NCBI RefSeq assembly: GCF_022829365.1
Contig: NZ_JAKSYJ010000062.1
Span: forward strand, 1-57,841
DNA length: 57,841 bases
Origin: Methylobacterium sp. J-077
GTDB lineage: Bacteria > Pseudomonadota > Alphaproteobacteria > Rhizobiales > Beijerinckiaceae
Reading direction: 5' to 3'
Translations under genes and position numbers: made by a program
The notes under the pieces: model-generated
Told to the model about the DNA's origin: nothing
Databases searched by the model: none
What the model saw: only the letters and a program-made list of their open reading frames with translations
Shown: in pieces, positions 45,486 through 54,363 of the stretch
Position numbering within the stretch: the first letter of the stretch is position 1
How the letters are laid out: each line of letters begins with the position of its first letter

Positions 45486-45872
45486 TCACGACGCCCGTGC
45501 GATCAGCCGGGCCAGCCGCGGCCTCAGCGGCAGGAATAGGCAGTAGGCCGCTTCCGCCAGCGGCAGCACGGGCTGCATCCCGAAGATGCGCAACTCGACG
45601 AGGCGGCCGAGCCAGCGCCAGTTCGGCAGGATGTGCCACAGCCGCACGAAGGCCGCCGCGCCCGACACGAGGCGACCGTCCGCGCCGCGCACGTGGAAGC
45701 GCCGCAGCGCGGCGTCTCGGTCGAGGTCCGGCCCCAGGCCAACTGCCGGCGCGTCGCGCCCGACATCGACGAAGGCGATCTGCTCGGCCCCGTCGCATCG
45801 CTGGTAGTGACCGATCTCGGCTCGGCAGAGCGGGCAGCCGCCATCGTAATAGACGGTCAGATCGGAACCCAT
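45486..45872 (-). CDS. DCC-family thiol-disulfide oxidoreductase (DUF393)
   Basis: 128 aa from ATG 45,872. Thioredoxin-like start LTVYYDGGCPLCRAEIGHYQ with the defining D-x-x-C-P-x-C motif, then IAFVDVGRDA, a VRGADGRLVSGAAAFVRLW segment and a C-terminal hydrophobic helix (about 95-125). Redox role suggested by the C-P-L-C pair. Its start overlaps the end of the upstream gene by 16 bases. Confidence 0.88.
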   Translation of the reverse strand: MGSDLTVYYDGGCPLCRAEIGHYQRCDGAEQIAFVDVGRDAPAVGLGPDLDRDAALRRFHVRGADGRLVSGAAAFVRLWHILPNWRWLGRLVELRIFGMQPVLPLAEAAYCLFLPLRPRLARLIARAS

Positions 45873-46183
45873 CGGTTCGCTTCTCGCGGTTTGCACGGCC
45901 ACTCCTCGCCCAGCGCCCGGGTGATCACGACCGCAACCGGTAGCGGCCAGATCTCGGAGCGGGCTTCGAGGTAACGCAGCACCAGCGTGATCGCCTCCTG
46001 AGCGGATACGGTCTGAGGGTCGCAGATCGTCGGCTCATGGACTTGGCCCGCGGGCGCTCCGACCGCATCCCGCATCGCCTGCAGCCGAGCCCCGACGACG
46101 AGGCCGCGATAACGGGAAGCGCGAGGCCGAGCGCCTTTCCCGCGCCTTGCCCCCACGATAACTTCACCGGGCGATGCCACCAC
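45857..46183 (-). CDS. Rap1a/Tai-like protein, 5' end uncertain
   Basis: 108 aa if started at GTG 46,183. The C-terminal half fits the Rap1a/Tai immunity-like domain: ICDPQTVSAQEAITLVLRYL, then a LPVAVVITRALGEEWPC end. The family normally has a signal peptide, but none is present in this frame. The +1 frame over the same DNA reads GKALGLALPVIAAS, which looks like one. Either the 5' end is frameshifted or the resemblance is chance. Overlaps the DCC gene. Confidence 0.45.
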   Translation of the reverse strand: MVASPGEVIVGARRGKGARPRASRYRGLVVGARLQAMRDAVGAPAGQVHEPTICDPQTVSAQEAITLVLRYLEARSEIWPLPVAVVITRALGEEWPCKPREANRWVPI

Positions 46184-46207
46184 GCAGCGCGCTGAAGACG
46201 CCCCGCC

Positions 46208-46381
46208 ATGATCCGCCCCATCCTATCCGCTGTTCTACGCTCCCTCGCGGCTGTCGGCCTCACCACGCCCGCCACGGCTCTGCCCACGCAGGACTGCTTG
46301 GAAGTATCAGGCCGCCAAACATGCCGGGCGAACCATGATGATATGCCCGCTCGGCTGGTGCAATGGACGCTTCCCGGTTGA
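46208..46381 (+). CDS. Tiny secreted protein
   Basis: 57 aa from ATG 46,208. Residues 1-25 form a signal peptide (LSAVLRSLAAVGLTTPATA), and the mature part is about 32 residues with two cysteines (DCLEVSGRQTC) that could pair. No strong RBS. Function unknown; too short for a family call. Confidence 0.45.
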   Translation: MIRPILSAVLRSLAAVGLTTPATALPTQDCLEVSGRQTCRANHDDMPARLVQWTLPG

Positions 46382-46398
46382 TTGTATTAGAACGGATC

Positions 46399-46608
46399 AT
46401 GCCTCAGACTCTTATCGGGTGGATCCTCTTCGCAACGATTGTATGCTCTGGGTGCGCTAGCGTTGTCACGGCTGGAAAACTGATCGTGTCTGGCCTCGGA
46501 AAGGCGTCTCAAGACCGCCGAGATTTCCATGTGGCCTTCATATTCGGAGTCCTCCTGGTGGCTGCGACAGTCCTGTTCATCTGGATTGAGCCGCCGCCGG
46601 CTGGATAG
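46399..46608 (+). CDS. Small membrane protein
   Basis: 69 aa from ATG 46,399. Two transmembrane helices (about 4-26 and 42-62) separated by a short charged loop (KASQDRRDF). No family recognised. Confidence 0.5.
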   Translation: MPQTLIGWILFATIVCSGCASVVTAGKLIVSGLGKASQDRRDFHVAFIFGVLLVAATVLFIWIEPPPAG

Positions 46609-46833
46609 CCCGGTCGGTGCGCGGCGGATAAAAGCCGGCGCCATCACATTGAGCGGGCTTGGATAGCGTTCCAAAGCCCAGCCTTGATTGGTCGGCTCGG
46701 AACCAGTGTCAGGGATCCGCCCCGAGCGGAACGTTGCTGAATCATCACGGCCAGTCCTATTGCGATCCGTTTGGGCGAGAGTTGCGCGTCATGCGTATGC
46801 GGGCGGGATGAAAAGGCGCCATAAAGCGTGGCC

Positions 46834-47706
46834 ATGACATCATCGCCTCACCGTACCCTGCGGTTCTGCGCCCTTCTCAGCGCAGGTGCACTCCTCGCCG
46901 CATCCGGCACGACGGCGCCGCATGCCGCGGATCTCAGCGCGGTCCTGCCGCGGCCCGTGCCGACTTTTACTCAAGTTGATCCAAGCACTTGGGTGGTGAC
47001 GGTCAGCGGCTCGCTACAGGTCGTACCCCGTTATCCTGGCGCCAGCGCGTACACGCCTGTCGGCTATCCCTCCATCGACATTCGCCGTCTCGGGGAACCG
47101 CGCCGCTTCTCGGCTCCGGACGACGGCTTCAGTCTGTCCCTCTATGATGATCCGGTGTTTCGCATCGGCCCGACCGCTCGCATCGTGCCCGGCCGCTACT
47201 ACGGCGATGACCGGCGTCACCTGTTCGGGCTCCGGGACGCGCGCTTCGCCGTCGAGCCCGGCGTGTTCGCCGAGTTCTACCCTGTCTCCTTCATCCGCAC
47301 CCGCGTCGAGGCTCGGCAGGGCATCTACGGGCATCATGGCACGGTCGGCTCGGTGGCCGCCGACTATCTAATCCCGACGGAAAAGTTCCTGTTCTCCATT
47401 GGCCCACGCTTCAATATCGGCGATGCGAGCTTTGCCAGAAAATATTTCGGCGTGTCACCGGCTGAAGCCGCCCTAAACGGTCGGGTCACCCCCTATGATC
47501 CGCGAAGCTTTTATTCAGCCGGCCTGCTCGGTGCCGTGACCTATACACAGAACGAAACTTGGGCCTACACTGCATTTGCAGGCTATAATCGCATCTTGGG
47601 CGCTTCAGGCGACAGTCCGTTGGTTCGACGCCCGTTCGGCAGCCCCAATCAGTTTCAGTTTGGCGTCAAGCTCGACTACTCGTTCACTACGCCAGCCTGG
47701 TTCTAA
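46834..47706 (+). CDS. MipA/OmpV-family outer-membrane protein
   Basis: 290 aa from ATG 46,834. Signal peptide ending PHAA. Beta-barrel features of MipA/OmpV: VTVSGSLQVVPRYPGASAYT near the start, FRIGPTARIVPGRY, VEPGVFAEFYPVSFIRTRVE, RQGIYGHHGTVGSVAADYL, FSIGPRFNIGD, and a C-terminal QFGVKLDYSFTTPAWF ending in Phe. Members anchor murein enzymes or act as small porins. Confidence 0.88.
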   Translation: MTSSPHRTLRFCALLSAGALLAASGTTAPHAADLSAVLPRPVPTFTQVDPSTWVVTVSGSLQVVPRYPGASAYTPVGYPSIDIRRLGEPRRFSAPDDGFSLSLYDDPVFRIGPTARIVPGRYYGDDRRHLFGLRDARFAVEPGVFAEFYPVSFIRTRVEARQGIYGHHGTVGSVAADYLIPTEKFLFSIGPRFNIGDASFARKYFGVSPAEAALNGRVTPYDPRSFYSAGLLGAVTYTQNETWAYTAFAGYNRILGASGDSPLVRRPFGSPNQFQFGVKLDYSFTTPAWF

Positions 47707-48343
47707 TCGGTTTCCTTGCTTGCGGCGGATGACGTAGGCACCACGCCGCCTACCACCGGGTGCAATCTCCCAGACCACCGGGATTTTGCCGGTCAAAATC
47801 GGCTTTTCTTATTGATCTCACGCTGCCGGATTTCCCCGGCCGCCCGCGCCCCAGAGACGGTTGCGTAGGCATAGGTCGATCGCTCTGAATGTCTGCCGTC
47901 GGTGGAGGCAACGATCCATCGGAAGCACCGCTTGTGGATAGGGCAGGGCACCACGCTGACGCGGCTGGATTGGGCGGCGAGGTTCGACATCGGAAACCAG
48001 TGCTCATTGAAACACCTCGTCTTTACGAGGTGCGAGGCGACTGGGTTTCCGATCTAACCTCCTGTCAGTTCGGCCCCGCCGCCCGATCCGGTCATGGGCC
48101 GGCGGGGGAGGTCGACGATCTCACCGGCGGCAGGGGCATCCGCTCACGCGTGAGAAGCGCCCCGGCGAAGCTGGTCCGACAACGTGTTCAAGGACGTGGT
48201 GCCGAACCGCGAGGGGACGATGACGCGGGCGGATGGCGGGCGGCTCTCGGCGCGCCGTCCTGACCGAACCCGCTATGCTTAGAGATTGATCGAGTTCGGT
48301 GTTGCACACACATCGCCTGCGCGCACGATCGCGTTGCCCCCCA
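47707..48343. other. Gene-free stretch with a nested inverted repeat
   Basis: 637 bases with no recognisable gene. At 47,989-48,053 an outer inverted repeat (ATCGGAAACCAG and CTGGGTTTCCGAT) encloses an inner perfect hairpin CACCTCGT-cttt-ACGAGGTG (48,013-48,032). It could be the end of a small mobile element or a structured RNA. Confidence 0.45.
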
Positions 48344-48712
48344 ATGAATGACATACTTCAGCATCGGCGCGCCCGTCTGGCGCACCGCGAGCACGCGCTG
48401 GCGCGAGCGGCGGCGGGTCTGTGGGAGTGCCGTCTGCGCGACGAAGCCCTCGAATGGACGGGCGGCGTCTACGACCTATTCGACATCCCGCGTGGTGCAC
48501 GCCTGCCCTGAGCACGGGTCCTCGAATTCTACGAGCCAGCCTCATTCCGCCTGCTGTCGTTAATTCGGAGGCGCGCGCTGGCGACCGGGGCGGTGTTCCG
48601 CCTCGACGCAGAGATCGTCACTGCCCGCGGGCGACGTCGCTGGATCAGGAGTGTATCGTCCGTCGAAATCGAGGGCGGCCGGCCTGTACGGCTCGACTCC
48701 AGGCCCCGGCGT
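48344..48712 (+). pseudogene. PAS-domain gene with an internal TGA, 3' end degraded
   Basis: A single frame reads AAGLWECRLRDEALEWTGGV, YDLFDIPRGARLP, TGA (48,509-48,511), then ARVLEFYEPASFRLLSLIRR, VFRLDAEIVTARGRRRWIR and SVEIEGGRPVRL. Together these make one PAS fold of the kind found before diguanylate cyclase or kinase modules. The TGA stands where a charged residue is expected and could be a CGA-to-TGA change. After about 48,712 the similarity stops and no output domain follows. Confidence 0.6.
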
Positions 48713-48822
48713 CCAAACTGCCTTCTCTTTCATTCGGCCGGTTGCGCATCAGGAATCCTTGCGCCTGATCGGCACGCTCGTTGGCCAGGGTCGAGCAACG
48801 TCGTCGACCGCCTTGAGGTCGG

Positions 48823-49272
48823 CTACCTGATCTCGTTGAGAGACGCCTGCAGATCGGCACGGCAAGCCGTCCCGAACTCGGTGAGGAAGTTGAGCTTGCC
48901 CTCTCGTGCAAGCTCGCGGATTTCATGCAGGCTCTGGTTGGGGCCGAGGTAGGTGTCGATTACTCGGTCTATGACCGCCTCTGCTGCATCGACAGTGGCC
49001 TGCGAGGCAGTGAGCTGCATCTTCGCTAAGAGTGCGTAGAGCAAAACCAAGTCCCCAACATCGTCCCGCTCATGACCAAGTGCATCGCCATAGAGGCGGA
49101 CTGCCTCCGCGATGAACTCGTTGAACAGCTCGATGCGCCTCGCCCGTTCCGCCTCGCGGATTTTGTCCTGGAACTGGCTTCGGTGCGTCATCCACGTCGT
49201 CATGAACGACGCCAACGCTCCTATGGTGGCCCCACCCAGGCCGAACATCGCCGAGATGTAAGCCGCGTCCAA
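48823..49272 (-). CDS. Membrane-anchored hypothetical protein
   Basis: 149 aa. One N-terminal helix in the membrane (AMFGLGGATIGALASFMTTW), then a charged, helical cytosolic part with a coiled-coil tendency (FQDKIREAERARRIELFNEF). No family recognised. Upstream are only remnants. Confidence 0.65.
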   Translation of the reverse strand: MDAAYISAMFGLGGATIGALASFMTTWMTHRSQFQDKIREAERARRIELFNEFIAEAVRLYGDALGHERDDVGDLVLLYALLAKMQLTASQATVDAAEAVIDRVIDTYLGPNQSLHEIRELAREGKLNFLTEFGTACRADLQASLNEIR

Positions 49273-49321
49273 CCTTGCCTCCTATGCAACCGCGAGAACA
49301 ACAGGCCTGTGCCGCCGCGTC

Positions 49322-49513
49322 TCAAAGGTCCCCCTTACCCCTTCCGCTCTCCGGCACGCCCATGCCGACGAATTGCTTCTTCCAGCGGTAAAACGTCGGC
49401 TCGGACACGCCCATCGTCCGGCAGACCTCGTCTCCTGTCGCACCATTTTCCACCTGCCGCAGGGCAAAGGCGATCTGTTCGTTCGTGAAGCGTTTGCAAG
49501 GCTTGGCATCCAC
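49322..49513 (-). pseudogene. IS3-family OrfA fragment
   Basis: 63 codons with the OrfA helix-turn-helix: FTNEQIAFALRQVENGATGD, EVCRTMGVSEPTFYRWKKQF. The usual leucine zipper and OrfB (DDE domain) that should follow are absent; the frame ends soon after MGVPE. Remnant of an IS3 element (IS407-like start). Confidence 0.8.
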
Positions 49514-49599
49514 CCTCCTTCAGGGATCAGGACGCCCGAAAAACTTGCGCTCAGCGGTGAGCAGTTTGCTGGGTCAAGTTCACTGCGGTTATGCTCCCC

Positions 49600-49763
49600 C
49601 CAAAAATATCATAATTGCGCTTGTTGGCAGCTGCCAACGAGAAGCATTTAGTTTAATATATAGATATTATTGGTTTGAGATCTATATTCAGTGTTTCAAT
49701 GTCTATTAAATATCTGTCATGGCAAATATGATCTTTACGCAGGCGAAACGCCGGATATCATAG
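49600..49763. promoter_or_regulatory. AT-rich leader with a 16-bp palindrome
   Basis: About 160 bases of unusually AT-rich DNA precede the Hint-domain gene. It includes GTTGGCAGCTGCCAAC (49,623-49,638), a perfect palindrome, and several TATA/TTAATA runs suitable for a promoter. The contrast with the GC-rich surroundings suggests an acquired segment or a silenced (xenogeneic) promoter. Confidence 0.5.
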
Positions 49764-50690
49764 ATGCATATAACCCCAATACTAAAAGTTCCGTGCTATG
49801 TCACTAACGCGCAGATCCTCAGCGACAGGGGTGGGGCCATTATCCAGGATCTGGTGATAGGCGACGTGGTCGTGACCGCCTCCGGTGCTCATCCCCCGGT
49901 GCGCTGGATCGGCAGTCGCCGCTTCCCCGGGCTTACCGCCCCGCTGTCCGAACGCCCCGTGCGCATCAGGGCTGGTGCACTGGCCGATGGCGTGCCCGCT
50001 CGTGACCTGCGCGTCTCCCCCGACCACGCCCGAATTGTCGACGGCCTGTTCGTCGCCGCCGGTCATCTCGTCAACGGCACGGGCGGCACCCGCGGCGAAG
50101 CGGTGGCGGATCTCACCTGCTGGCACGTCGAGTTGGACAGCCACGATCGGCTCATGGCCGAGAACACCCCGGCAGAGGGCTTCCTGCCCACCCCGGGCGT
50201 GCGGGCGGCCTTCGACGACGTCCAGGCCCTCGACGCGGGCTCCGCGCCCGTGCCCTACGCCCTGCGCGCCGAACTCAGGCGCAAACTGGCCGCCCTGCGC
50301 GGGCAACTGACCCGACGCGCCGTCTCTTCGGGCGAGACCGCCGACCTGGGCCCCGTGAGAGCATGGCTGGACCGGTGTGCGATCCGCCTTGACGGCGCGC
50401 TGCACATCGCCGGCCGGGCGCGGGATGCCGCGCCACCCGACGCCCCAGTGTGCTTGAACGTGCCGGTGGACGGGGTTGTGGTGGCGGTCACCGTGGCGAG
50501 TGAGTACCGCACGGACCTCGCCGCGGCCGGTGTGGGAAACGGTCGGTACGGCTTCGACCTCGGATTGGACGTGCGGCTGGCGTCGGGCGTGCCACACGTC
50601 GTCGAGGTGCGTCATTCGGCCGACGACGCGGTGATCTGCGCGGTGGCTGCGGACACGGCGGCCCTGTGGACGGCGTTGCTGGCGGCGTGA
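49764..50690 (+). CDS. Hint-domain (Hedgehog/intein-type) secreted-type protein
   Basis: 308 aa. Residues ~11-145 form a Hint fold: C11-Y-V-T-N-A-Q-I at its start, IQDLVIGDVVVTASGAHPPVRWIG, LRVSPDHARIVDGLFV and WHVELDSHDRLMAEN. The residues that would splice an intein C-terminally (H-N plus nucleophile) are absent, as in the many bacterial Hint proteins of this kind. The second domain (about 200-290) has CAIRLDGALHIAGRARD and EYRTDLAAAGVGNGRYGFDL. That motif is found in alphaproteobacterial surface or glycan-related proteins. No signal peptide, so export may be by another route. Confidence 0.8.
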   Translation: MHITPILKVPCYVTNAQILSDRGGAIIQDLVIGDVVVTASGAHPPVRWIGSRRFPGLTAPLSERPVRIRAGALADGVPARDLRVSPDHARIVDGLFVAAGHLVNGTGGTRGEAVADLTCWHVELDSHDRLMAENTPAEGFLPTPGVRAAFDDVQALDAGSAPVPYALRAELRRKLAALRGQLTRRAVSSGETADLGPVRAWLDRCAIRLDGALHIAGRARDAAPPDAPVCLNVPVDGVVVAVTVASEYRTDLAAAGVGNGRYGFDLGLDVRLASGVPHVVEVRHSADDAVICAVAADTAALWTALLAA

Positions 50691-50693
50691 TCC

Positions 50694-51755
50694 ATGTTTG
50701 GCGCTACCCACCTCACACGATGGCTGGAGCGCGTCGATCCCGGCACACATCGGCGCATCAAGGGTTTGCGGCTGGTCACCGCTTACGCGATCGCAGCCTT
50801 GCTGGGTGCGGTGCTGGAGCGGCATCAGGCCGGGAATGGCAGCACGCTGAGTTCCCTCGCAGGTGGCTTCGCACTCTGGGCCAGCGTCTCCGAAGGTCAG
50901 GCGACCCGTGGTGCGTCCAGCCGTGATCTCCTGATCCTGTGCGCCGCTGCCGTGGCGGGTGCGCTCAGCATGATCGGCCTGGCTGCGATCCTCGGCCCGC
51001 GGACTTGGCCAGGACCCGAGGCGATCCTGATCACGGGCGCCTTCCTGGTTGGATACCTCAAACGGTACGGGACGCTCGGGGCCGGCGTGGGGTCACAAAT
51101 CTATATCGGGCAGCTGCTGGCCTACGGCGCATCCCTGCGCCCCGCCGACAGCGGGACGGCGGTGCTCGCGGGCACAGTCGCGGCGGTCGCCGCCATCGTG
51201 CCGCGGGTGCTCAGCGGCCCTGCCGAACGGCCGGTATCGCCGCCTGTCGGTGGGCCACTCGAACTCGGTGGCCCTGCTCAGCAAGCCCGCGAGCTACGCA
51301 TGGGGCTGCAGGCGGCGCTCGCAGCGACGGTCATCGTCCTGCTGGGCGACGCGTTCCACCTCGAGCAGTCGGCCTGGGCCATCACGGCGTGCACATACGT
51401 CATCGCGGCATCGACCGCCGGAACCCTCGACCGGGTCCGACGCAGAATCCTGGGCACGCTCGTCGGTGTCCCGCTTGGACTGCTGCTCCTGCCGGTTGCA
51501 CCACATGCGCCCCTCGTCCTCTGGCTGGTGGCGGCGCTCGCGATGGTCATCTACGCCATGGCGCTTCCCGAACGCTACGACGTCGCCTGCGGGGCTTACG
51601 CGTTCACGCTGATGGTGACGCTGGCTGCCACCGGCGAGCGCTCGACGCTGCTTCTCGCTGCGCGAGCCTGGGAGACGCTGATCGGTGGTGCAATCGGCCT
51701 CGCGACCGCGCTGATCGTCCTACCCCTGCGTCCGCGGCGGAACGTGAGATCCTGA
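50694..51755 (+). CDS. FUSC-family inner-membrane protein
   Basis: 353 aa, starting four bases after the Hint gene stop, so probably co-transcribed. Two sets of about five membrane helices (about 25-175 and 210-345), the arrangement of FUSC/aromatic acid exporter (AaeB-like) proteins. ALWASVSEGQATR and the second-repeat QSAWAITACTYVIAAST are family blocks. Efflux role inferred. Confidence 0.82.
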   Translation: MFGATHLTRWLERVDPGTHRRIKGLRLVTAYAIAALLGAVLERHQAGNGSTLSSLAGGFALWASVSEGQATRGASSRDLLILCAAAVAGALSMIGLAAILGPRTWPGPEAILITGAFLVGYLKRYGTLGAGVGSQIYIGQLLAYGASLRPADSGTAVLAGTVAAVAAIVPRVLSGPAERPVSPPVGGPLELGGPAQQARELRMGLQAALAATVIVLLGDAFHLEQSAWAITACTYVIAASTAGTLDRVRRRILGTLVGVPLGLLLLPVAPHAPLVLWLVAALAMVIYAMALPERYDVACGAYAFTLMVTLAATGERSTLLLAARAWETLIGGAIGLATALIVLPLRPRRNVRS

Positions 51756-51787
51756 AAGCGTCATCAAGCTCGATCCCTCCCAGCCTT

Positions 51788-52090
51788 CTAAAATCTCAGT
51801 CTCTCGCTACCCACGACACCATCGCCGTCTAAGCCGCTGAGGATTTCCATCGGCACGCGCCGGTTCGAGGCCCGACTGCCATCCTCGACGACGACATCGG
51901 ACAGGACGGAGCCTCGATCCTGAGGCAACTGGTTCACGCGCTTGGCCACGCTGGGCCGATACCCCTCCGGTCCCGGCCGGCCAAGCACTGCGCTGTCAGC
52001 TCCACGGATCAGGGCATCGTGCACGATTGCCGCGCTCTGGCTGGCCTTGCGCGGGCGCGCGGCGGTGGGATGATCGCCGATCCGATCCAC
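51788..52090 (-). CDS. Hypothetical protein, uncertain
   Basis: 100 aa open frame with a plausible middle (YRPSVAKRVNQLPQDRGSVL, DVVVEDGSRASNRRVP). The second half reads like a real protein, the first is Ala/Arg-rich. No family recognised and no RBS. Reported because the alternative frames look worse. Confidence 0.35.
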   Translation of the reverse strand: MDRIGDHPTAARPRKASQSAAIVHDALIRGADSAVLGRPGPEGYRPSVAKRVNQLPQDRGSVLSDVVVEDGSRASNRRVPMEILSGLDGDGVVGSERLRF

Positions 52091-52105
52091 CAGACCACGG
52101 CGACC

Positions 52106-52384
52106 TCACGGATCCTGCCGACCGCCGTCCCTTCGCGAGGACCGTGGTGCGTCGGCGCGCTCAATCTGCGACCGGGCCTCGACCCGATGCGACATCCGCC
52201 CGACGCCAAGCAGCGCATGCAGCTTTGCCGTCACGCCGGCCATCGCCAGCAGCCCGAACGCCAGAGCGAAGATCGATAGGGTGTGCCCGATCGCGTCGTC
52301 GTACTGCCGGCCGGCGTGAATGATCAGCCAGCCCACGCCGATAAAGATGGCTGCCGAGATCAGCAGGGTCGTCAGATCGAACAT
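52106..52384 (-). CDS. Small membrane protein
   Basis: 92 aa from ATG 52,384. Two membrane helices (about 5-25 and 36-56: LLISAAIFIGVGWLIIHAG, SIFALAFGLLAMAG) and a basic tail. No family. The 311 bases from its start to 52,695 hold no recognisable gene. Confidence 0.5.
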   Translation of the reverse strand: MFDLTTLLISAAIFIGVGWLIIHAGRQYDDAIGHTLSIFALAFGLLAMAGVTAKLHALLGVGRMSHRVEARSQIERADAPRSSRRDGGRQDP

Positions 52385-52695
52385 CGTCAACAACGGCCTG
52401 GGTCACGGTCCGGTTCTGCGGGGGCAACGGGCGATCTCGACCGGACGACACGGTCTCGAATCCGTGCGGGCGGTCGCGCGGGCCGAGCTATGCGGCGGCG
52501 GTCTGCGGCGGCTCGGCAGAGCGAACAGGCAGGAGGCAGGGGGGGGCGTCGACGATCGCCCAGCGCTTCCCGCCAAAACATCTGACGATTCCGAGTTTTC
52601 AGCGCGAACGAGCGCGATTTTCACGTGACCGACTGTCGAAGATTCTAAATCCTCCCTGTCTTGAACTGTTTCTGGTTCAGACCAGTTCTCAAAGG

Positions 52696-53775
52696 ATGAC
52701 ACGGCGTGGCCCGATTGCAGTGGGCGACCTGCAGCCCAACGGCGTCGCCCGGCCCCTCGCGGTCGCTCGGCGCGCTAATCCCCTGTCATCCTGGGCCACG
52801 ATCGCGCTGTCCTGCCTGTCTACCCTCACGCTGCTGGCCACAGGCGCATCATGGCTTGCTTCCGGCAGCGGTTGGATCTCGTCCCCAACGACGGGCAGCA
52901 CGTCATCTGTCGTGCCCGTCGAAGCTCCACCTCCCGTCATCTTTCCGTCCTGGGTAGAGGTCCCGCACCTGACCGGGCCGCTATCGGCCCGAGACGATCC
53001 GGATGCCTCCCCCCCTGCGGACGGAGCGCGCTCCTTCCTGGATCCGGACCCGGCGGACATGGCGGAGCAGCCGGGATTCCTGCCGCCCCGCGCCAACCCG
53101 CGCTTGCCGCTGATCGGCCGCGCCCCCCTCGACGCGGTGCGTCTCACGCACGAACAGTCGCCCGTTTGGAACGACCGCACCGAACGCCGGGATGGCGGGA
53201 CATCGGTTCCGCCGTCCGTGGTAGCGACGCTCGAATCCGAAGTGCCGCCACAGTCGCGGGATCGAGTCGGGACGGGGCCGACGCGAGCCCTTCCGACGCA
53301 CCCGACCCCTGCGCCGATCCTGCCGCCTCGATCGGCGCAGACGCAGACCCCGACCGAGATCCTCGTTCGTCCAGCACCGACGATCACCGCTTTGCCCCCG
53401 CCCGGACGTGTGGCGACGCTCAACCCGGATCCCGCCCAGCAGGTGGCGGATCGACCGAGCCCGATCACGCCGCTCCGCGACGCAGGGGGGGTGGTCGCGC
53501 CGATCCTCAACCCCGGACCGACGCGACACACGCGGTCGCTCAGGCGGCCAAGGCCGGCGACAGCGGCCTCGCGGGCTCCGGTCCCGTACCGCGACACGGA
53601 GCAGACGGCGAGCATCATCAGCCCGCCGAGGTCGGTTCGGGGGCAGATCGATGCCGGCGCGGTCGCGCACGCCTCCATGCATCGGGCGCAGGCTGAGCGC
53701 TCGGCGAACCCACCAACCGCTTCCGCGCCGTCCGCACCCTGGACGCTGCCACCAGCCCTCGCGCCGACGGACTAG
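52696..53775 (+). CDS. Pro-rich protein with one membrane anchor
   Basis: 359 aa. One helix near the start (LSSWATIALSCLSTLTLLAT, about 30-50), then about 300 residues of low-complexity Pro/Thr/Arg sequence, presumably periplasmic and disordered. No domain recognised. The frame is long and has codon-position bias consistent with coding. Confidence 0.55.
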   Translation: MTRRGPIAVGDLQPNGVARPLAVARRANPLSSWATIALSCLSTLTLLATGASWLASGSGWISSPTTGSTSSVVPVEAPPPVIFPSWVEVPHLTGPLSARDDPDASPPADGARSFLDPDPADMAEQPGFLPPRANPRLPLIGRAPLDAVRLTHEQSPVWNDRTERRDGGTSVPPSVVATLESEVPPQSRDRVGTGPTRALPTHPTPAPILPPRSAQTQTPTEILVRPAPTITALPPPGRVATLNPDPAQQVADRPSPITPLRDAGGVVAPILNPGPTRHTRSLRRPRPATAASRAPVPYRDTEQTASIISPPRSVRGQIDAGAVAHASMHRAQAERSANPPTASAPSAPWTLPPALAPTD

Positions 53776-53823
53776 CTTGATGCCGCGGCCCCTCGTTCAC
53801 CCCCGCGAAGAAGGAGAGCCGTG

Positions 53824-54363
53824 ATGTTCCTACGTTCGATCTGCTGCGCTACCCTCGTCTCCGTCCTGGCCGGCCCTGCGCTGGCGCAGGATGCACCCGC
53901 CACGCCGGACAGCTCGGCCGCCACATGGCAGATGCCCTGGCAGATCGCGCCGATCGGACCTGCCTCGGCCGCGGCCGGTGAGCAGACCATCCTGTCGATG
54001 GTCCCCGGCACCGGCCTGGTGAAGGGCACCTCCGCCGCTCTGCAGACGATCGGACAGCCCCTGCCCGAGGTGCCGGGCCGCAACCGCACGGTGGAGACCT
54101 GTCGAGCCACCGTCATGAGCGAGGCCGGCAAGGCCGGCATGAAGCAGGTTGAGGCGGTCTCGGCGGGCGCGGACAAGACCGACAAGAAGGGCGACTACTT
54201 CGCTCCTGTGCTGTTCCGCATCACCTACGACCGTCCCATGGTGTACGAGGTGCGGGAAGCCGCGATGATCTGCGTCGTGAACCGGAAAGGCGCCATCGTC
54301 GACGCCTACATGCCGGCCGACGAATCGGTCGTGACGCAATGGACGGCCCTCGGCCACCGGTGA
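53824..54363 (+). CDS. Secreted protein of unknown function
   Basis: 179 aa from ATG 53,824 with AAGGAGAGCC just upstream. Signal peptide MFLRSICCATLVSVLAGPALA. The mature part has two cysteines (ETCRATV and MICVVN) likely to form a disulfide, and a beta-rich C-terminus (VLFRITYDRPMVYEVREAAM). No family recognised. The 317 bases that follow hold no gene. Confidence 0.7.
   Translation: MFLRSICCATLVSVLAGPALAQDAPATPDSSAATWQMPWQIAPIGPASAAAGEQTILSMVPGTGLVKGTSAALQTIGQPLPEVPGRNRTVETCRATVMSEAGKAGMKQVEAVSAGADKTDKKGDYFAPVLFRITYDRPMVYEVREAAMICVVNRKGAIVDAYMPADESVVTQWTALGHR

Noticed and set aside
44571..48125. Possible repeat between 44,571-44,610 and 48,085-48,125
   Set aside because: Only about 25 scattered matches (GATCCGGTCA, GGGGGAG, CGATCTCACC); too weak to call a repeat without an alignment score.
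49764..50690. Active intein
   Set aside because: No C-terminal His-Asn plus nucleophile and no split host protein; it is a stand-alone Hint domain.
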